NCBI RefSeq assembly: GCF_031450805.1
Contig: NZ_JARTVY010000001.1
Location: forward strand, 2,783,286 to 2,847,285
Origin: Caballeronia sp031450805
Lineage (GTDB): Bacteria; Pseudomonadota; Gammaproteobacteria; Burkholderiales; Burkholderiaceae
Direction of reading: 5' to 3'
DNA length: 64,000 nt
Of the stretch, positions 45,309 through 53,634 are shown piece by piece (the first letter of the stretch is position 1; each line of letters starts with the position of its first letter). The notes beneath the pieces were generated by a model that worked only from the letters and a program-made list of their open reading frames with translations, had not been told where the DNA came from and did not search any database. The position numbers and the translations under genes are program-made.

Positions 45309-45884
45309 ATGTCCCTGATCATCGCCGGCCGATTCGAGACTTTTCCCGCCGCCGAAACGGCCGCGCAACGGCTCTTCGCAGACGGCTTCGTGGAAGAAGA
45401 CGTGACGCTCTTCTTCGTCAATCCGAGCGGACAGCATGCGCGGTTTCCCATCGGCGGCGACGTGCATACGGACAAGGGCGCGGGCGCCGCACCGAAAGGC
45501 GCTGGCAAGGGCGTGACGATCGGCGCGGTCATCGGCGCGATCATCGGCGCGGCGATTTTCGCCGTCTTCAAGGCGCCGCTGTTCGTGTCGGTGGTGGCGG
45601 CCGGTGTCGGCGCGTATATCGGCTCGCTCGCGGGCGCGATGTCGCATACGAAGAAGAAGCCGGACGCCCCGATGCAGGCGGAAGAACCGACGCGCACGTC
45701 GGGCGTGCTCGTCGCCGTGCATGTGTCGCCGGAAACGCACGACCGCGCGGCGTCGATTTTGCGCGAAGCGGGCGGGCTCGATATCGAACGCGCGTCCGGC
45801 CGCTGGAAGCAAGGACGCTGGAGCGACTTCGACCCGCTGAAGCCGCCGCAACCCGTGAAGGAATTCGCGCAGCCGCGCGCGTGA
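45309..45884 (+). CDS. Glycine-zipper membrane-associated hypothetical protein
   Basis: A 191-residue protein. An N-terminal alpha/beta-looking segment (SLIIAGRFETFPAAETAAQ) is followed by a glycine-rich hydrophobic stretch (~68-112, alternating GAVIGAIIGAAIF and GVGAYIGSLAGAM) of glycine-zipper type, then a second soluble segment repeating the first pattern (GVLVAVHVSPETHDRAAS). Possibly membrane-embedded. Strong AAGGAGG ribosome-binding site. Function unknown. Confidence 0.7.
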   Translation: MSLIIAGRFETFPAAETAAQRLFADGFVEEDVTLFFVNPSGQHARFPIGGDVHTDKGAGAAPKGAGKGVTIGAVIGAIIGAAIFAVFKAPLFVSVVAAGVGAYIGSLAGAMSHTKKKPDAPMQAEEPTRTSGVLVAVHVSPETHDRAASILREAGGLDIERASGRWKQGRWSDFDPLKPPQPVKEFAQPRA

Positions 45885-45912
45885 GGCCCATCGGATAGGC
45901 AATCCCAGATCG

Positions 45913-45945
45913 AGCCCCGAACCGCCAAGGTTCGGGGCTCTTTTA
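45913..45945. terminator. Terminator between convergent genes
   Basis: AGCCCCGAACC / GGTTCGGGGCT perfect 11-bp stem, 4-base-class loop, followed by CTTTTA on the plus strand. It ends the PfpI-to-glycine-zipper gene series. Confidence 0.85.
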
Positions 45946-45950
45946 TCGCG

Positions 45951-46190
45951 TCACACCCAGGGACGCTCGGCGCCGGGCGGATGCGCGCCGGCCGGCACGT
46001 CGCATTCCGCGGATTGCAGCTTCGCTTTCTTCGTCGGCGGCGCGGAAGGTTCGCACATGAGCGTGTAGTTCGCGTGCGCCACGGCTGGACGGTCGACGAC
46101 CTGCTCGCGGACATGCAACGTCAGCGCCGATACGACGATCGCCACCAGCACAAGAAACTCGCGATTCGCGAGCGCATTCAGCACTTTCAT
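45951..46190 (-). CDS. Small membrane-anchored hypothetical protein
   Basis: A 79-residue protein with one hydrophobic helix (~11-27, FLVLVAIVVSALTLHV) and a C-terminal tail with two cysteines (MCEPSAPP and SAECDVP). AGGAGA ribosome-binding site. I do not recognise the family. It is served by a sigma-54-type promoter that diverges from the one for the DUF2383 gene. Confidence 0.6.
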   Translation of the reverse strand: MKVLNALANREFLVLVAIVVSALTLHVREQVVDRPAVAHANYTLMCEPSAPPTKKAKLQSAECDVPAGAHPPGAERPWV

Positions 46191-46255
46191 TCGATTCTCC
46201 TGTTGCCTTGTCCTTGCGCCGTCCTGCGTGGACGGGCGTCTGGTGCGCGGAACCA

Positions 46256-46269
46256 GCAAGTCACATGCC
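46256..46269 (-). promoter_or_regulatory. Predicted sigma-54 promoter (leftward) of the small membrane gene
   Basis: On the minus strand CGGCATG-TGAC-TTGCT: a near-complete match to TGGCACG-N4-TTGCW with exact GG-N10-GC spacing. About 65 bases before the start at 46190. Confidence 0.7.
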
Positions 46270-46289
46270 GCGCGCAAGGCCGTGATCCG

Positions 46290-46303
46290 GGCACGCGTCG
46301 TGC
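46290..46303 (+). promoter_or_regulatory. Predicted sigma-54 promoter (rightward) of the DUF2383 gene
   Basis: GGGCACG-CGTC-GTGCG: intact -24 element, -12 GC present though TTGC is GTGC. It lies 20 bases from the leftward promoter and about 75 bases before the DUF2383 start. Confidence 0.55.
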
Positions 46304-46376
46304 GACAGGAAGCGCAGGCGCATCCCCGAGGGGACGCAGCGCTCGAACCAATTCGCTAACAAAAGGAGGTATCCCT

Positions 46377-46829
46377 ATGAGCACGAACGTCGTATCGGTA
46401 CTCAACGATCTCATCGAAACCTCGAAGGACGGAGAGAAGGGTTTCCTCAAGGCCGCCGAAGATACGCGCGATCCGAGTCTCAAGCTGTTGTTCCAGAACC
46501 GCGCGGAAGCGTGCGCGCAAGGCGCGATCGAACTGCAAGACCTCGTGCAGCGTCTGGGCGGCAAGCCCGAAACCGGCGGTTCGGTTTCCGGCGCGTTGCA
46601 TCGCGGCTGGGTCGATGTAAAGTCCGCCGTCAGCGGCCACAGCGATCACGCGGTCCTCGCCGAATGCGAGCGCGGTGAAGACGCTGCGAAGAAGAACTAT
46701 CGCCAGGCGCTCGAAAAGGACCTGCCGGCCGATGTCCGCGCGGTCGTCGAACGCCAGTATCAGGGTGTCATCGAGAACCACGATCGCATCCGCGATCTGC
46801 GCGATCAGTACGCAGCCGCGAAGTCGTAA
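46377..46829 (+). CDS. PA2169-type four-helix-bundle protein (DUF2383)
   Basis: A 150-residue ferritin-like four-helix-bundle protein: VVSVLNDLIETSKDGEKGFL and FQNRAEACAQGAIELQDLV are the first two helices, and ECERGEDAAKKNYRQALE the third. PA2169-family proteins accumulate under stress; binding of metal is possible but not shown. AAGGAGG ribosome-binding site, sigma-54-type promoter upstream, terminator downstream. Confidence 0.87.
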   Translation: MSTNVVSVLNDLIETSKDGEKGFLKAAEDTRDPSLKLLFQNRAEACAQGAIELQDLVQRLGGKPETGGSVSGALHRGWVDVKSAVSGHSDHAVLAECERGEDAAKKNYRQALEKDLPADVRAVVERQYQGVIENHDRIRDLRDQYAAAKS

Positions 46830-46884
46830 GTCATCGCGACGCATGCCGGCCCCGCGCCGGCATGACGCGTTGCGAGCATCGCTG

Positions 46885-46907
46885 CGCCGCCTTCGGGCGG
46901 CGTTTTT
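46885..46907 (+). terminator. Terminator after the DUF2383 gene
   Basis: CGCCGCC-TTCGG-GCGGCG hairpin with UUCG-type loop followed by TTTTTG. A second hairpin without a T tract (CATGCCGGC / GCCGGCATG, 46842-46864) precedes it. Confidence 0.8.
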
Positions 46908-46935
46908 GTTGGGCGACGATGCGCCGCGTCATCGA

Positions 46936-46962
46936 ATAAAAACGGCCACTTGCGTGGCCGTT
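46936..46962 (-). terminator. Terminator of the 46987 gene
   Basis: AACGGCCAC / GTGGCCGTT perfect 9-bp stem, 4-base loop, followed on the minus strand by TTTTTAT. Confidence 0.8.
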
Positions 46963-46986
46963 CGTCGGACGCCGCTGCAACCGATA

Positions 46987-47223
46987 TCAGTGCGGCTGTC
47001 CCTTGTCGTTGGTGCCGAGCGCGGATGCAGCCGCAGCCGCCGATGCGCCCTTGAGCTTGTGCGCCTTGTTCTGCTGATGCAGAGTCGTGCCCTTGCTCTT
47101 CTTCGTCTGCGCGCCGGAAGCCGGAGCAGCCGCGCCCGCCGCATCCGATGCTGCCTGTGCGAACGCCGTCGTCGAGAATGCGAGCGCCAGCGCGCCGATC
47201 AATGCCATCTTTTTCGTCTTCAT
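46987..47223 (-). CDS. Small exported alanine-rich protein
   Basis: A 78-residue protein: signal peptide MKTKKMALIGALALAFSTTA with cleavage after FAQA, then an alanine- and lysine-rich low-complexity mature part (KKSKGTTLHQQNKAHKLKG). Predicted periplasmic and disordered. AGGAG ribosome-binding site. No family recognised; similar small secreted proteins are common in Burkholderiaceae. Confidence 0.6.
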   Translation of the reverse strand: MKTKKMALIGALALAFSTTAFAQAASDAAGAAAPASGAQTKKSKGTTLHQQNKAHKLKGASAAAAASALGTNDKGQPH

Positions 47224-47530
47224 GAAGAGCTCCTTTTGCCGGGGCCTTCGAGCGCCGTATGCACGACGCGTCGTGAGCCGCCTGTGAGTAACGACCTGAG
47301 GCCGTCCTTCGTTTTTAGGGTTTCGAACATGCTGCGAGGTGATGCACGTGCCAGTTGATGCAAGCAAGGGCGATACAAAAAACGCCGCCCGATGCGATGA
47401 ACCCGCGCCAAAGTCCGATGTCTCGCCGCGACGAGGAATCATCGGACCCCGCGCGGGTTCCGGTCCAGCTGTTTCGAGCGCGGCCCGCCTTCAGCGAGCC
47501 GGGCATACGAACTATGCCATCACTTCCGTG
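47224..47530. other. Gene-free spacer
   Basis: About 305 bases between the small exported protein start and the BON gene stop. No believable gene. A TGGCACG lies on the minus strand near 47345 but has no -12 GC at the right spacing. Confidence 0.4.
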
Positions 47531-47875
47531 TTACTTGGCAGAGATTTTGAGATGGTTCTTCACGGATGCAACACCCGACACTTCCTTCGCCACTTCGGCT
47601 GCGGCGGTCTTGTCTTCCGCCGACGGCACCGTGCCGGTCAGCGAGACGACGCCCCCGCGCGTCTTGACGTGGATGTGCGTCGACTGGACGTTCTTCGCGC
47701 TAAGCAGCTCGGCCTTGACCTTTGCGGTCACCGCGCTGTCGTCGACCTTCTGGCCGACCGAGGTATCGGTTGCGCCCGACGAGGACGCCGCCGAGTTGGT
47801 CTGCGCGCCCGCGTTCAGCGCGAACACCACACATGCGATACCGCCGGCTGCTTTGAGGAATTGAGTCGTCTTCAT
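47531..47875 (-). CDS. BON domain periplasmic protein
   Basis: A 114-residue exported protein: signal peptide MKTTQFLKAAGGIACVVFAL with cleavage after AGAQ, then one BON domain (VDDSAVTAKVKAELLSAKN, VKTRGGVVSLTGTVPS, VASVKNHLKI). BON domains bind phospholipid or peptidoglycan; OsmY-like proteins protect the envelope during osmotic stress. Its gene points away from rpoN. Confidence 0.88.
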   Translation of the reverse strand: MKTTQFLKAAGGIACVVFALNAGAQTNSAASSSGATDTSVGQKVDDSAVTAKVKAELLSAKNVQSTHIHVKTRGGVVSLTGTVPSAEDKTAAAEVAKEVSGVASVKNHLKISAK

Positions 47876-48391
47876 GGCAATGCTCCTTCTTTTCAGTTTT
47901 AGTGTTGCGCGCCCCTGTCACGCTGACTTGTCCCGCGTGTTCGCCGTAGGTCTTACGGCCCACACGCGCACGAGGCGCCCCGCTTTCTTTGTGACGATCG
48001 TTGTTGCCTCGATTGGTCCGCGCGTCGCCGCACGAACGCATCGATTCTTATGCAACTAGCGTGCCGGATCGCTTGGTTGTCGCGCTCGTCGAGCGTTCGT
48101 TGCGCCTCGTCGCCCTTGTCGGGCGGTCTCCAGCCGGCCCGGTGACAAATCGTCGACAAGCTCCAACGCACGTTCGGCGAGTTCGGGCAGCACCGTGCGC
48201 AACCCGCGTTCCTTTTGTCTGAACCCGTGTAAAAAAGGCGTGGAAAGCGCGCGTCCGCACGGTTCACGGTGAGTTGTGCCGAAGCGAAAACGTAGTCGAA
48301 GCATGGCTTTAGCCGCCGATGGCATGGACGTTGCTCTGAGTGTGGTCGCGAACATATCGATCACGTACGAACACTCGAGGATTAGCAAGCA
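47876..48391. other. Gene-free regulatory spacer upstream of rpoN
   Basis: 515 bases holding the promoter of the BON gene and that of rpoN. It contains a strong sigma-54-type promoter at 48321 and a near-palindrome GTAGGTCTTAC around 47947-47957 that recurs upstream of another sigma-54 promoter (56938). No coding sequence is seen. Confidence 0.55.
48321..48334 (+). promoter_or_regulatory. Predicted sigma-54 promoter of rpoN (autoregulation)
   Basis: TGGCATG-GACG-TTGCT, one base from consensus TGGCACG-N4-TTGCW, with exact spacing (GG 48321-48322, GC 48333-48334). The expected start of transcription is about 45 bases before the rpoN ATG. Confidence 0.75.
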
Positions 48392-49879
48392 ATGCCGCCT
48401 TCACTCGAACTCCGCACCAAGCAAAGCCTGGCCCTGACGCCACGGCTCCAGCAGTCCGTCCGGCTGTTGCAACTCTCGTCGCTGGAATTTCAGCAGGAAC
48501 TGCGGAACGCCCTCGACACGAATCCTTTCCTCGAATACGACGAATCGCAGACCGAGGACAACGCGCTCGGCGCGGATAACGGCAACTCGATGAGCGACAG
48601 CTCGCTTTCGACTTCCACCGATACCGCGACGGAAGCGCCGCTTGCCGCCGAATCCAGCATGGACGGCGAAGCCAGCGCCGACTCCAGTTCACGCGAGGAC
48701 TCCATGAGCGAGTTCTCGTCCGACCCGTTCGGCCGCAGCGCATCGCGCAACAACGGCGACGGCGAAGGCTCCGATCCCGCCGACTGGGTCCGCATCGAGC
48801 CGTCGCTGCATGAAACGCTGCACGATTCGCTGCGCATGTATCAGCTGAACCACCGCGATCGCGCGGTCGCGCAACTCATCATCGAAGCGCTCGATGACGA
48901 CGGCTATCTGCGCCAGGAACTGAGCGAACTCGCGGACGTCGTCGACATCGAGCCCGCCATCAGCGAAGACGAACTCAGCATCGCGCTGAAGCTCGTGCAG
49001 TCGCTCGACAGGCCGGGCGTCGGCGCGCGCAATCTTTCGGAATGCCTGACGCTCCAGCTCGACGCGATGCCCGCCGACACGCCGGGCCGCGATGTGGCGC
49101 GCGAGATCGTCGCGCATCATCTGGAACGTCTCGCACGCCGCGAACAGGCGGAGCTGCAGAAGAAGATCGGCTGCACCGCGGAAGAACTGCGCATCGCGTG
49201 TGCGCTCGTGCGCCGTCTCGATCCGAAGCCGGGCGAGAACTACGGCCAGAGCGAGGACAACTACGTGGTGCCCGATGTCATCGTGCGCCAGGTGAAGAAG
49301 CAGTGGGTCGTGACGATCAACCCGGCGGTGCTGCCGCGTGCGCGCATCCATCGCATGTACGCGGAACTGTTCGCGCAATCGGCCGGGGCGAGCCGCTCGC
49401 CGCTCGCGCAGCAGTTGCAGGAAGCGCGCTGGCTGATCCGCAACGCGCAGCAGCGTTTCACGACGATTCAGCGCGTGGCCGAATGCATCGTCTCGCATCA
49501 GAAAGCGTTCTTCGATTACGGCGAAATCGCGCTGAAGCCGCTCGTGCTGCGCGATGTCGCCGACGAACTCGGTCTGCACGAATCGACCATCTCGCGCGCG
49601 ACGGGCAACAAATATATGGCGACGCCGCGCGGCATCTTCGAGTTCAAGCACTTCTTCCCGCGCGAACTGTCGACGGAAAGCGGCGGCACGTGCTCGGCCG
49701 CAGCGGTGCGCGCGCTGCTCAAGGAGATGATCTCGAAGGAAAACTCGCGCGACCCGCTGTCGGATGTGAGCCTCGCGAAGATGCTCGCCGATCAGGGCGT
49801 GATCGTCGCGCGCCGCACGGTGGCGAAGTATCGGCATCTGATGAAGGTGCCGCCCGCCGAACTGCGCAGGCAGGCTTGA
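48392..49879 (+). CDS. rpoN: RNA polymerase sigma-54 factor
   Basis: A 495-residue sigma-54: glutamine-rich activator-interacting region I (residues 1-50, from SLELRTKQSLALTPRLQQSV), acidic region II (~50-130), core-binding domain (~130-320), helix-turn-helix (~385-405, LHESTISRATGNKYMATPRG) and the RpoN box ARRTVAKYR at 473-481. It directs RNA polymerase to -24/-12 promoters and needs ATP-driven activators. The usual neighbours (lptB, hpf, ptsN) are missing, so this is probably a second rpoN copy. A sigma-54 promoter lies directly upstream. Confidence 0.96.
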   Translation: MPPSLELRTKQSLALTPRLQQSVRLLQLSSLEFQQELRNALDTNPFLEYDESQTEDNALGADNGNSMSDSSLSTSTDTATEAPLAAESSMDGEASADSSSREDSMSEFSSDPFGRSASRNNGDGEGSDPADWVRIEPSLHETLHDSLRMYQLNHRDRAVAQLIIEALDDDGYLRQELSELADVVDIEPAISEDELSIALKLVQSLDRPGVGARNLSECLTLQLDAMPADTPGRDVAREIVAHHLERLARREQAELQKKIGCTAEELRIACALVRRLDPKPGENYGQSEDNYVVPDVIVRQVKKQWVVTINPAVLPRARIHRMYAELFAQSAGASRSPLAQQLQEARWLIRNAQQRFTTIQRVAECIVSHQKAFFDYGEIALKPLVLRDVADELGLHESTISRATGNKYMATPRGIFEFKHFFPRELSTESGGTCSAAAVRALLKEMISKENSRDPLSDVSLAKMLADQGVIVARRTVAKYRHLMKVPPAELRRQA

Positions 49880-49968
49880 AGCACCGTGAAGCGTTTTGGC
49901 GCTCCGGCGTTCAGCGACGACCCGGTCAACTGAGTCGCATGAGCGGGATCAACGGAGCGTAGCTGCAG

Positions 49969-49997
49969 GGCCGCCTTTTCACAGGCGGCCTTTTTTT
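49969..49997. terminator. Terminator after rpoN
   Basis: GGCCGCCT / AGGCGGCC stem with a 6-base loop followed by TTTTTTTC; about 90 bases after the rpoN stop, before the convergent YihY gene. Confidence 0.85.
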
Positions 49998-50022
49998 CAG
50001 CGGGCACGGCTGCCCTGTCGTT

Positions 50023-50931
50023 CTATCGCCAGCCCGACTCTCGATGCGTGCGCCTGCGCGCCGCCGTGGCGGACAGTTCCGCGCCCAGCAGAAACACCGC
50101 CGCCGAGTAATAGAGCCACATGAGGATGATCGCGAGCGAGCCCGCCGCGCCGAACATGTTCGCCGTCCCGGCGTGCTGCAAATAGAACGCGAAGAGCCGC
50201 TTGCCGCCCTCGAACAGCAGCGCGGCCGCAGCGGCGCCGAGCGCGGCATCGCGCCAGCGCATGCGCGTCGTCGGCAGGAATTTGAGCAGCACCGAGAACG
50301 CGAGCATCAGCATCGCGAGCGATATCGCGCGGCGCGTCAGCGTCGACAGGACCACGAACGGATTGCCGTCGCCGAGCGCCCAGTGACCGAGCACTTCGAC
50401 GAGCGCATCGAGCACGAGCAACACGACCACGAGCAATCCCGCGCCGACGACCAGGCCGAACGACACGAGCCGCACGCGCAGCATCGCGAAGATGCTGTCG
50501 CGCGTGCTGACCGCCGGCGTCGGCCAGATGACGTTCAGCGCGCTATGCAGCGATGAGAATGTCGCCGACGCGCCGATCAGCACGCCTGCGATGGACAAGA
50601 CCGCCGTGCGCCGCGCCATGTCGGCCTGCCATGCGTTGGCGACGATCGCCTCGAGCGCGTGAGCGGCATCCGCGCCCACCACGCCGCTGATCTCGTCGAA
50701 GAGGCGGCCCTGCACGGCATCCGCGCCGAAAAAGACGCTCGCCACCGAGATCACGATGACGAGCGTCGGCGCGAGCGAGAACGCGGCGAAGAATGAGATC
50801 GACGCCGAGAACATCAGGCAATGGTCCTGAATCCACTGCGTAACGGGATCGGCGACCCACGATAGCCAGCCGAGCCGCGACGTGCGGCCTTCGGCGAGCG
50901 GAGCGGACGGATTCGGGACTTCGCGGGTCAT
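50023..50931 (-). CDS. YihY/BrkB family inner-membrane protein
   Basis: A 302-residue protein with six hydrophobic helices and the family blocks SASISFFAAFSLAPTLVIVI near the start and the GSLAIILMWLYYSAAVFLLGAEL segment near the end. Formerly called RNase BN, the family is now regarded as a membrane transporter/permease-like group of unknown substrate. No nuclease motif is present. Monocistronic. Confidence 0.87.
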   Translation of the reverse strand: MTREVPNPSAPLAEGRTSRLGWLSWVADPVTQWIQDHCLMFSASISFFAAFSLAPTLVIVISVASVFFGADAVQGRLFDEISGVVGADAAHALEAIVANAWQADMARRTAVLSIAGVLIGASATFSSLHSALNVIWPTPAVSTRDSIFAMLRVRLVSFGLVVGAGLLVVVLLVLDALVEVLGHWALGDGNPFVVLSTLTRRAISLAMLMLAFSVLLKFLPTTRMRWRDAALGAAAAALLFEGGKRLFAFYLQHAGTANMFGAAGSLAIILMWLYYSAAVFLLGAELSATAARRRTHRESGWR

Positions 50932-50995
50932 CGGCAGAAAGCGGGCGAGTGGTGCGTCAAGCGCCGATGTTAACGTCCCCGCGTGCGATGCGTGT

Positions 50996-51030
50996 AAAAA
51001 AGGCGCGGGCGGAAATCGTCCGCACGCGCC
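50996..51030 (-). terminator. Terminator of the acidic-protein gene
   Basis: GGCGCG-T-GCGG / CCGC-C-CGCGCC stem with one mismatch and a 7-base loop; the minus strand continues with TTTTTTAC. Confidence 0.75.
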
Positions 51031-51056
51031 TCGACTCCGTTATCGAGCAAGCGACT

Positions 51057-51410
51057 TCAGATGCGTTCGTCGTCGCCGGCCGGGTCCGCGCCGTCGTCGC
51101 TCAGCGACTCCACGTCTTCGTCCTCGACCTGATCGGGCAGGATATCGCCGTAGACTTCGAGGTTGTTGTCGCCGTCGGCGGAGGCGTCCTCGCCGGTGCC
51201 GGCGCGGTCGGTGTCGCTGTCGAGCTGGGCGTCGGACAGGCCGAGCGCATGGGCGTCCAGTTCGTCTTCGATGTCGCCCGGACGGCGCATTTCGCCTTGC
51301 ACGTCCGAACCGCTATCGGATGAATCGCTCGGTCCGAGCGCGCCCGTGCCGTGACCCTTGCCCCATTCAACGCCGCCCTCATCCGGCGGATTCAGTGTGC
51401 TTCCCGTCAT
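51057..51410 (-). CDS. Highly acidic, probably disordered protein
   Basis: A 117-residue protein rich in Asp, Glu, Ser and Gly, without hydrophobic core or membrane segment (for example LDSDTDRAGTGEDASADGD). Probably unstructured; similar proteins are sometimes annotated as chemotaxis proteins without evidence. A very good GGAGGTCATC ribosome-binding site precedes ATG 51410, and a sigma-54-type promoter lies upstream. Function unknown. Confidence 0.6.
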   Translation of the reverse strand: MTGSTLNPPDEGGVEWGKGHGTGALGPSDSSDSGSDVQGEMRRPGDIEDELDAHALGLSDAQLDSDTDRAGTGEDASADGDNNLEVYGDILPDQVEDEDVESLSDDGADPAGDDERI

Positions 51411-51444
51411 GATGACCTCCTTCGATTGTGTCGATGAGGGGAAC

Positions 51445-51458
51445 GCAAGACCCGTTCC
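51445..51458 (-). promoter_or_regulatory. Predicted sigma-54 promoter of the acidic-protein gene
   Basis: Minus strand CGGAACG-GGTC-TTGCG with exact GG-N10-GC spacing; about 35 bases before the start codon. Almost the same variant occurs at 53900. Confidence 0.65.
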
Positions 51459-51472
51459 GCGTTCCATGCGCG

Positions 51473-51508
51473 AAAAAATGCCCCGCGTTCTTGCGATACG
51501 CGGGGCAT
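51473..51508 (-). terminator. Terminator of otsA
   Basis: ATGCCCCGCG / CGCGGGGCAT perfect 10-bp stem with an 11-base loop; minus strand continues TTTTTTCG. Just after the otsA stop. Confidence 0.85.
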
Positions 51509-51524
51509 CGGCGAACGACGAGCT

Positions 51525-52973
51525 TCACGCGCGGGCGGCGCGCTTCGCCGTCGCTGCGCCCTGCTTCACCGTCTTCACGGTCTTTTCCGTGACGGACGTC
51601 GCCGTGGCGACACTGCGCAAGTCGGACAGGAACGAGTCACGCCACACGGAGAGATTGTTCTCGCGCAACGGCGCCATCATGTCGGCGTGGCGGGCCTGCC
51701 GCTCGGGAAGCGGCATCGACAACGCGCGCTCCAGCGCTTCGGACATCTGCGACAGATCGAACGGATTGACGACGAGCGCCCCCGGCAGCTGATCCGCCGC
51801 GCCCGCGAACTGCGACAGCACGAGCGCGCCCGGATCGGCCGGATCCTGCGACGCGACGTACTCCTTCGCGACGAGATTCATGCCGTCGCGCAACGGCGTC
51901 ACATAGCCGACCTGCGAGAGACGGAACAACGCCATCAGCAGATTGCGTTCGTACTTGCGGTTCAGGTACTGGATCGGCGTCCAGTCGAGTTGCGCAAACC
52001 GCCCGTTGATGCGCCCCGCCTCGCCTTCCAGGTTCTGGCGAATGCGCTGGTACGTCTGCACGTCGGAGCGCGTCGGCGGGGCGATCTGCACGAGCGACAC
52101 GCGCCCATGCCAGCCCGGCGCGTTCAGCAGCAGCCGCTCGAACGCCTGGAACCGCTCGACGAGGCCCTTCGAATAATCGAGGCGATCCACGCTCATGATG
52201 AGCTTGCGGCCCCGCATGCTGTCGCGCAGGCTCTTGACCTGCTTGCGGCTGGAGAATTGCTCGGCGGCCTTGGCGATCGCATCCGGATAGATGCCGATCG
52301 GATACGCGCCGACTTTCAGCATGCGGCCGAATGCCTGCAGCATGCCGTCCTCGCTCGCATGGCCGCGGCCGCTGCGCTCGATGTAATCGACGAACGACTG
52401 CTTGTCGCTGTCCGTCTGGAAGCCGACGACATCGTATTGGCACATCGCGGTCATCAGTTCTTCGTGCGGCGGCACGGTGCGCATGACTTCGGGCACCGGA
52501 AACGGAATATGCAGGAAGAAGCCGACAGGGTTCGTCACGCCGATCTTGCGCAGCTCCTGCGCGAACGGCAGCATGTGATAGTCGTGAACCCAGATGATGT
52601 CGTCGGGCTGCAGCAGCGTCTTCAGCTTCGCGGCGAGCGTCGCGTTGACGCGCATGTAGCCGGCGAATTCCTCGCGATCGAAGCGCGACAGGTCGTTGCG
52701 ATAGTGGAAGGTCGGCCACAGCGTGGCGTTCGAGAAGCCGCGGTAGTACTGGTCATAATCGCGGCGCGTTAGTCCGACGGTCGCATACGTGACATTGCCG
52801 TTCTTTTCGACGACCGGCGCAGCCGCTTCGCCGACGATTTCCCCGCTCCAGCCAAACCATACGCCGCCCGTCTCCTTGAGCGCATCCAGCACGCCGATAG
52901 CGAGACCGCCCGCGCTGGGCTTGCCCTCCTGAACCGGCGCGACGCGATTCGATACCACGATCAATCTGCTCAT
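51525..52973 (-). CDS. otsA: Trehalose-6-phosphate synthase (UDP-forming)
   Basis: A 482-residue GT20 glycosyltransferase that joins UDP-glucose and glucose-6-phosphate; trehalose protects against osmotic and desiccation stress. Blocks: LIVVSNRVAPVQEGKPSAGG (nucleotide-sugar N-motif), FSNATLWPTFHYR, WVHDYHMLPFAQELRKIG and SVDRLDYSKGLVERFQAFE. No phosphatase domain is fused and no otsB lies in the window. Start 52973 (MSRLIVVSNRV). A sigma-54-type promoter 55 bases upstream suggests stress control through RpoN. Confidence 0.95.
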   Translation of the reverse strand: MSRLIVVSNRVAPVQEGKPSAGGLAIGVLDALKETGGVWFGWSGEIVGEAAAPVVEKNGNVTYATVGLTRRDYDQYYRGFSNATLWPTFHYRNDLSRFDREEFAGYMRVNATLAAKLKTLLQPDDIIWVHDYHMLPFAQELRKIGVTNPVGFFLHIPFPVPEVMRTVPPHEELMTAMCQYDVVGFQTDSDKQSFVDYIERSGRGHASEDGMLQAFGRMLKVGAYPIGIYPDAIAKAAEQFSSRKQVKSLRDSMRGRKLIMSVDRLDYSKGLVERFQAFERLLLNAPGWHGRVSLVQIAPPTRSDVQTYQRIRQNLEGEAGRINGRFAQLDWTPIQYLNRKYERNLLMALFRLSQVGYVTPLRDGMNLVAKEYVASQDPADPGALVLSQFAGAADQLPGALVVNPFDLSQMSEALERALSMPLPERQARHADMMAPLRENNLSVWRDSFLSDLRSVATATSVTEKTVKTVKQGAATAKRAARA

Positions 52974-53027
52974 TACAGGCTCACCTCTCAGTTGTCGTTG
53001 CATGCCCGAATGGACGCCTTGGGGAAT

Positions 53028-53041
53028 GCAAATCCTATGCC
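53028..53041 (-). promoter_or_regulatory. Predicted sigma-54 promoter of otsA
   Basis: Minus strand CGGCATA-GGAT-TTGCA with exact GG-N10-GC spacing, about 55 bases before the otsA start. Confidence 0.65.
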
Positions 53042-53164
53042 GTTTTGCGCATGATCCGATTCATAAATTCGTATCGGGATGTTACGGACGAACGGAAACG
53101 CGCGGCGCGAGGCCGCGGCGTCGAACTTTCTTGCTGTGCCGGATGCGCCGCGCAGACGCGGCAT

Positions 53165-53401
53165 TCAGGCGTCCTGCTCGGAGCCGAGATCGCGCTGATA
53201 GTCGATGCCCTCGCGACGCACGCCGCCCTGGTTGTGCTCGCCATCGGGAGGAGCGCCAGGCGCGGGGCGGTTCTGGCCGGCGGGGTCGTGTTCGGCGGGC
53301 GGCGGCGACGCGCTCTGCGCCGTGCCGTTCTTGGCCGCTTCGGCGCGTGCTTCGCGTTTGGACGAGTGACGCGCGGAGCGTCGAAGTGCGGGATGCCTCA
53401 T
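53165..53401 (-). CDS. Small hypothetical, disordered protein
   Basis: A 78-residue polar protein, basic at the N-terminus and rich in Pro, Ala and Gly, without structural core. A strong CTGGAGGCACC ribosome-binding site precedes ATG 53401, which supports reality. It lies 190 bases upstream of otsA on the same strand. No good sigma-54 site precedes it (a weak GG-N10-GC at 53458 only). Confidence 0.5.
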   Translation of the reverse strand: MRHPALRRSARHSSKREARAEAAKNGTAQSASPPPAEHDPAGQNRPAPGAPPDGEHNQGGVRREGIDYQRDLGSEQDA

Positions 53402-53502
53402 GGTGCCTCCAGAAAGAAGGCCGTCGTGAATGGACCTCGGCGGCGTCAGACCGATGCGCCTGCCCGCTGCCTGCGAAAGCAGTGGACCCAGGCGCGCTCT
53501 CA

Positions 53503-53535
53503 GAAAAAAGAACCGGCGGCGACAGCGCCGCCGGT
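53503..53535 (-). terminator. Terminator of the proline-rich gene
   Basis: ACCGGCGGCG / CGCCGCCGGT perfect 10-bp stem, 4-base loop; the minus strand continues TTCTTTTTTC. Confidence 0.8.
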
Positions 53536-53634
53536 CATTCTTGCGTCATTCGTTGTAATCCCTACCTTCGGAATTGAAAACTTATTCAGGCTTGCACGAA
53601 TTTCGGTGAATCGGTCCGGAAGACGCCGGTGCGC

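Noticed and set aside
47340..47360. TGGCACG on the minus strand near the small exported protein gene
   Set aside because: No GC at the -12 position; only the -24 half matches.
53458..53471. GG-N10-GC upstream of the 53165 gene (minus strand)
   Set aside because: The -12 region lacks TTGC and the -24 is weak; spacing alone is expected by chance in this GC content.
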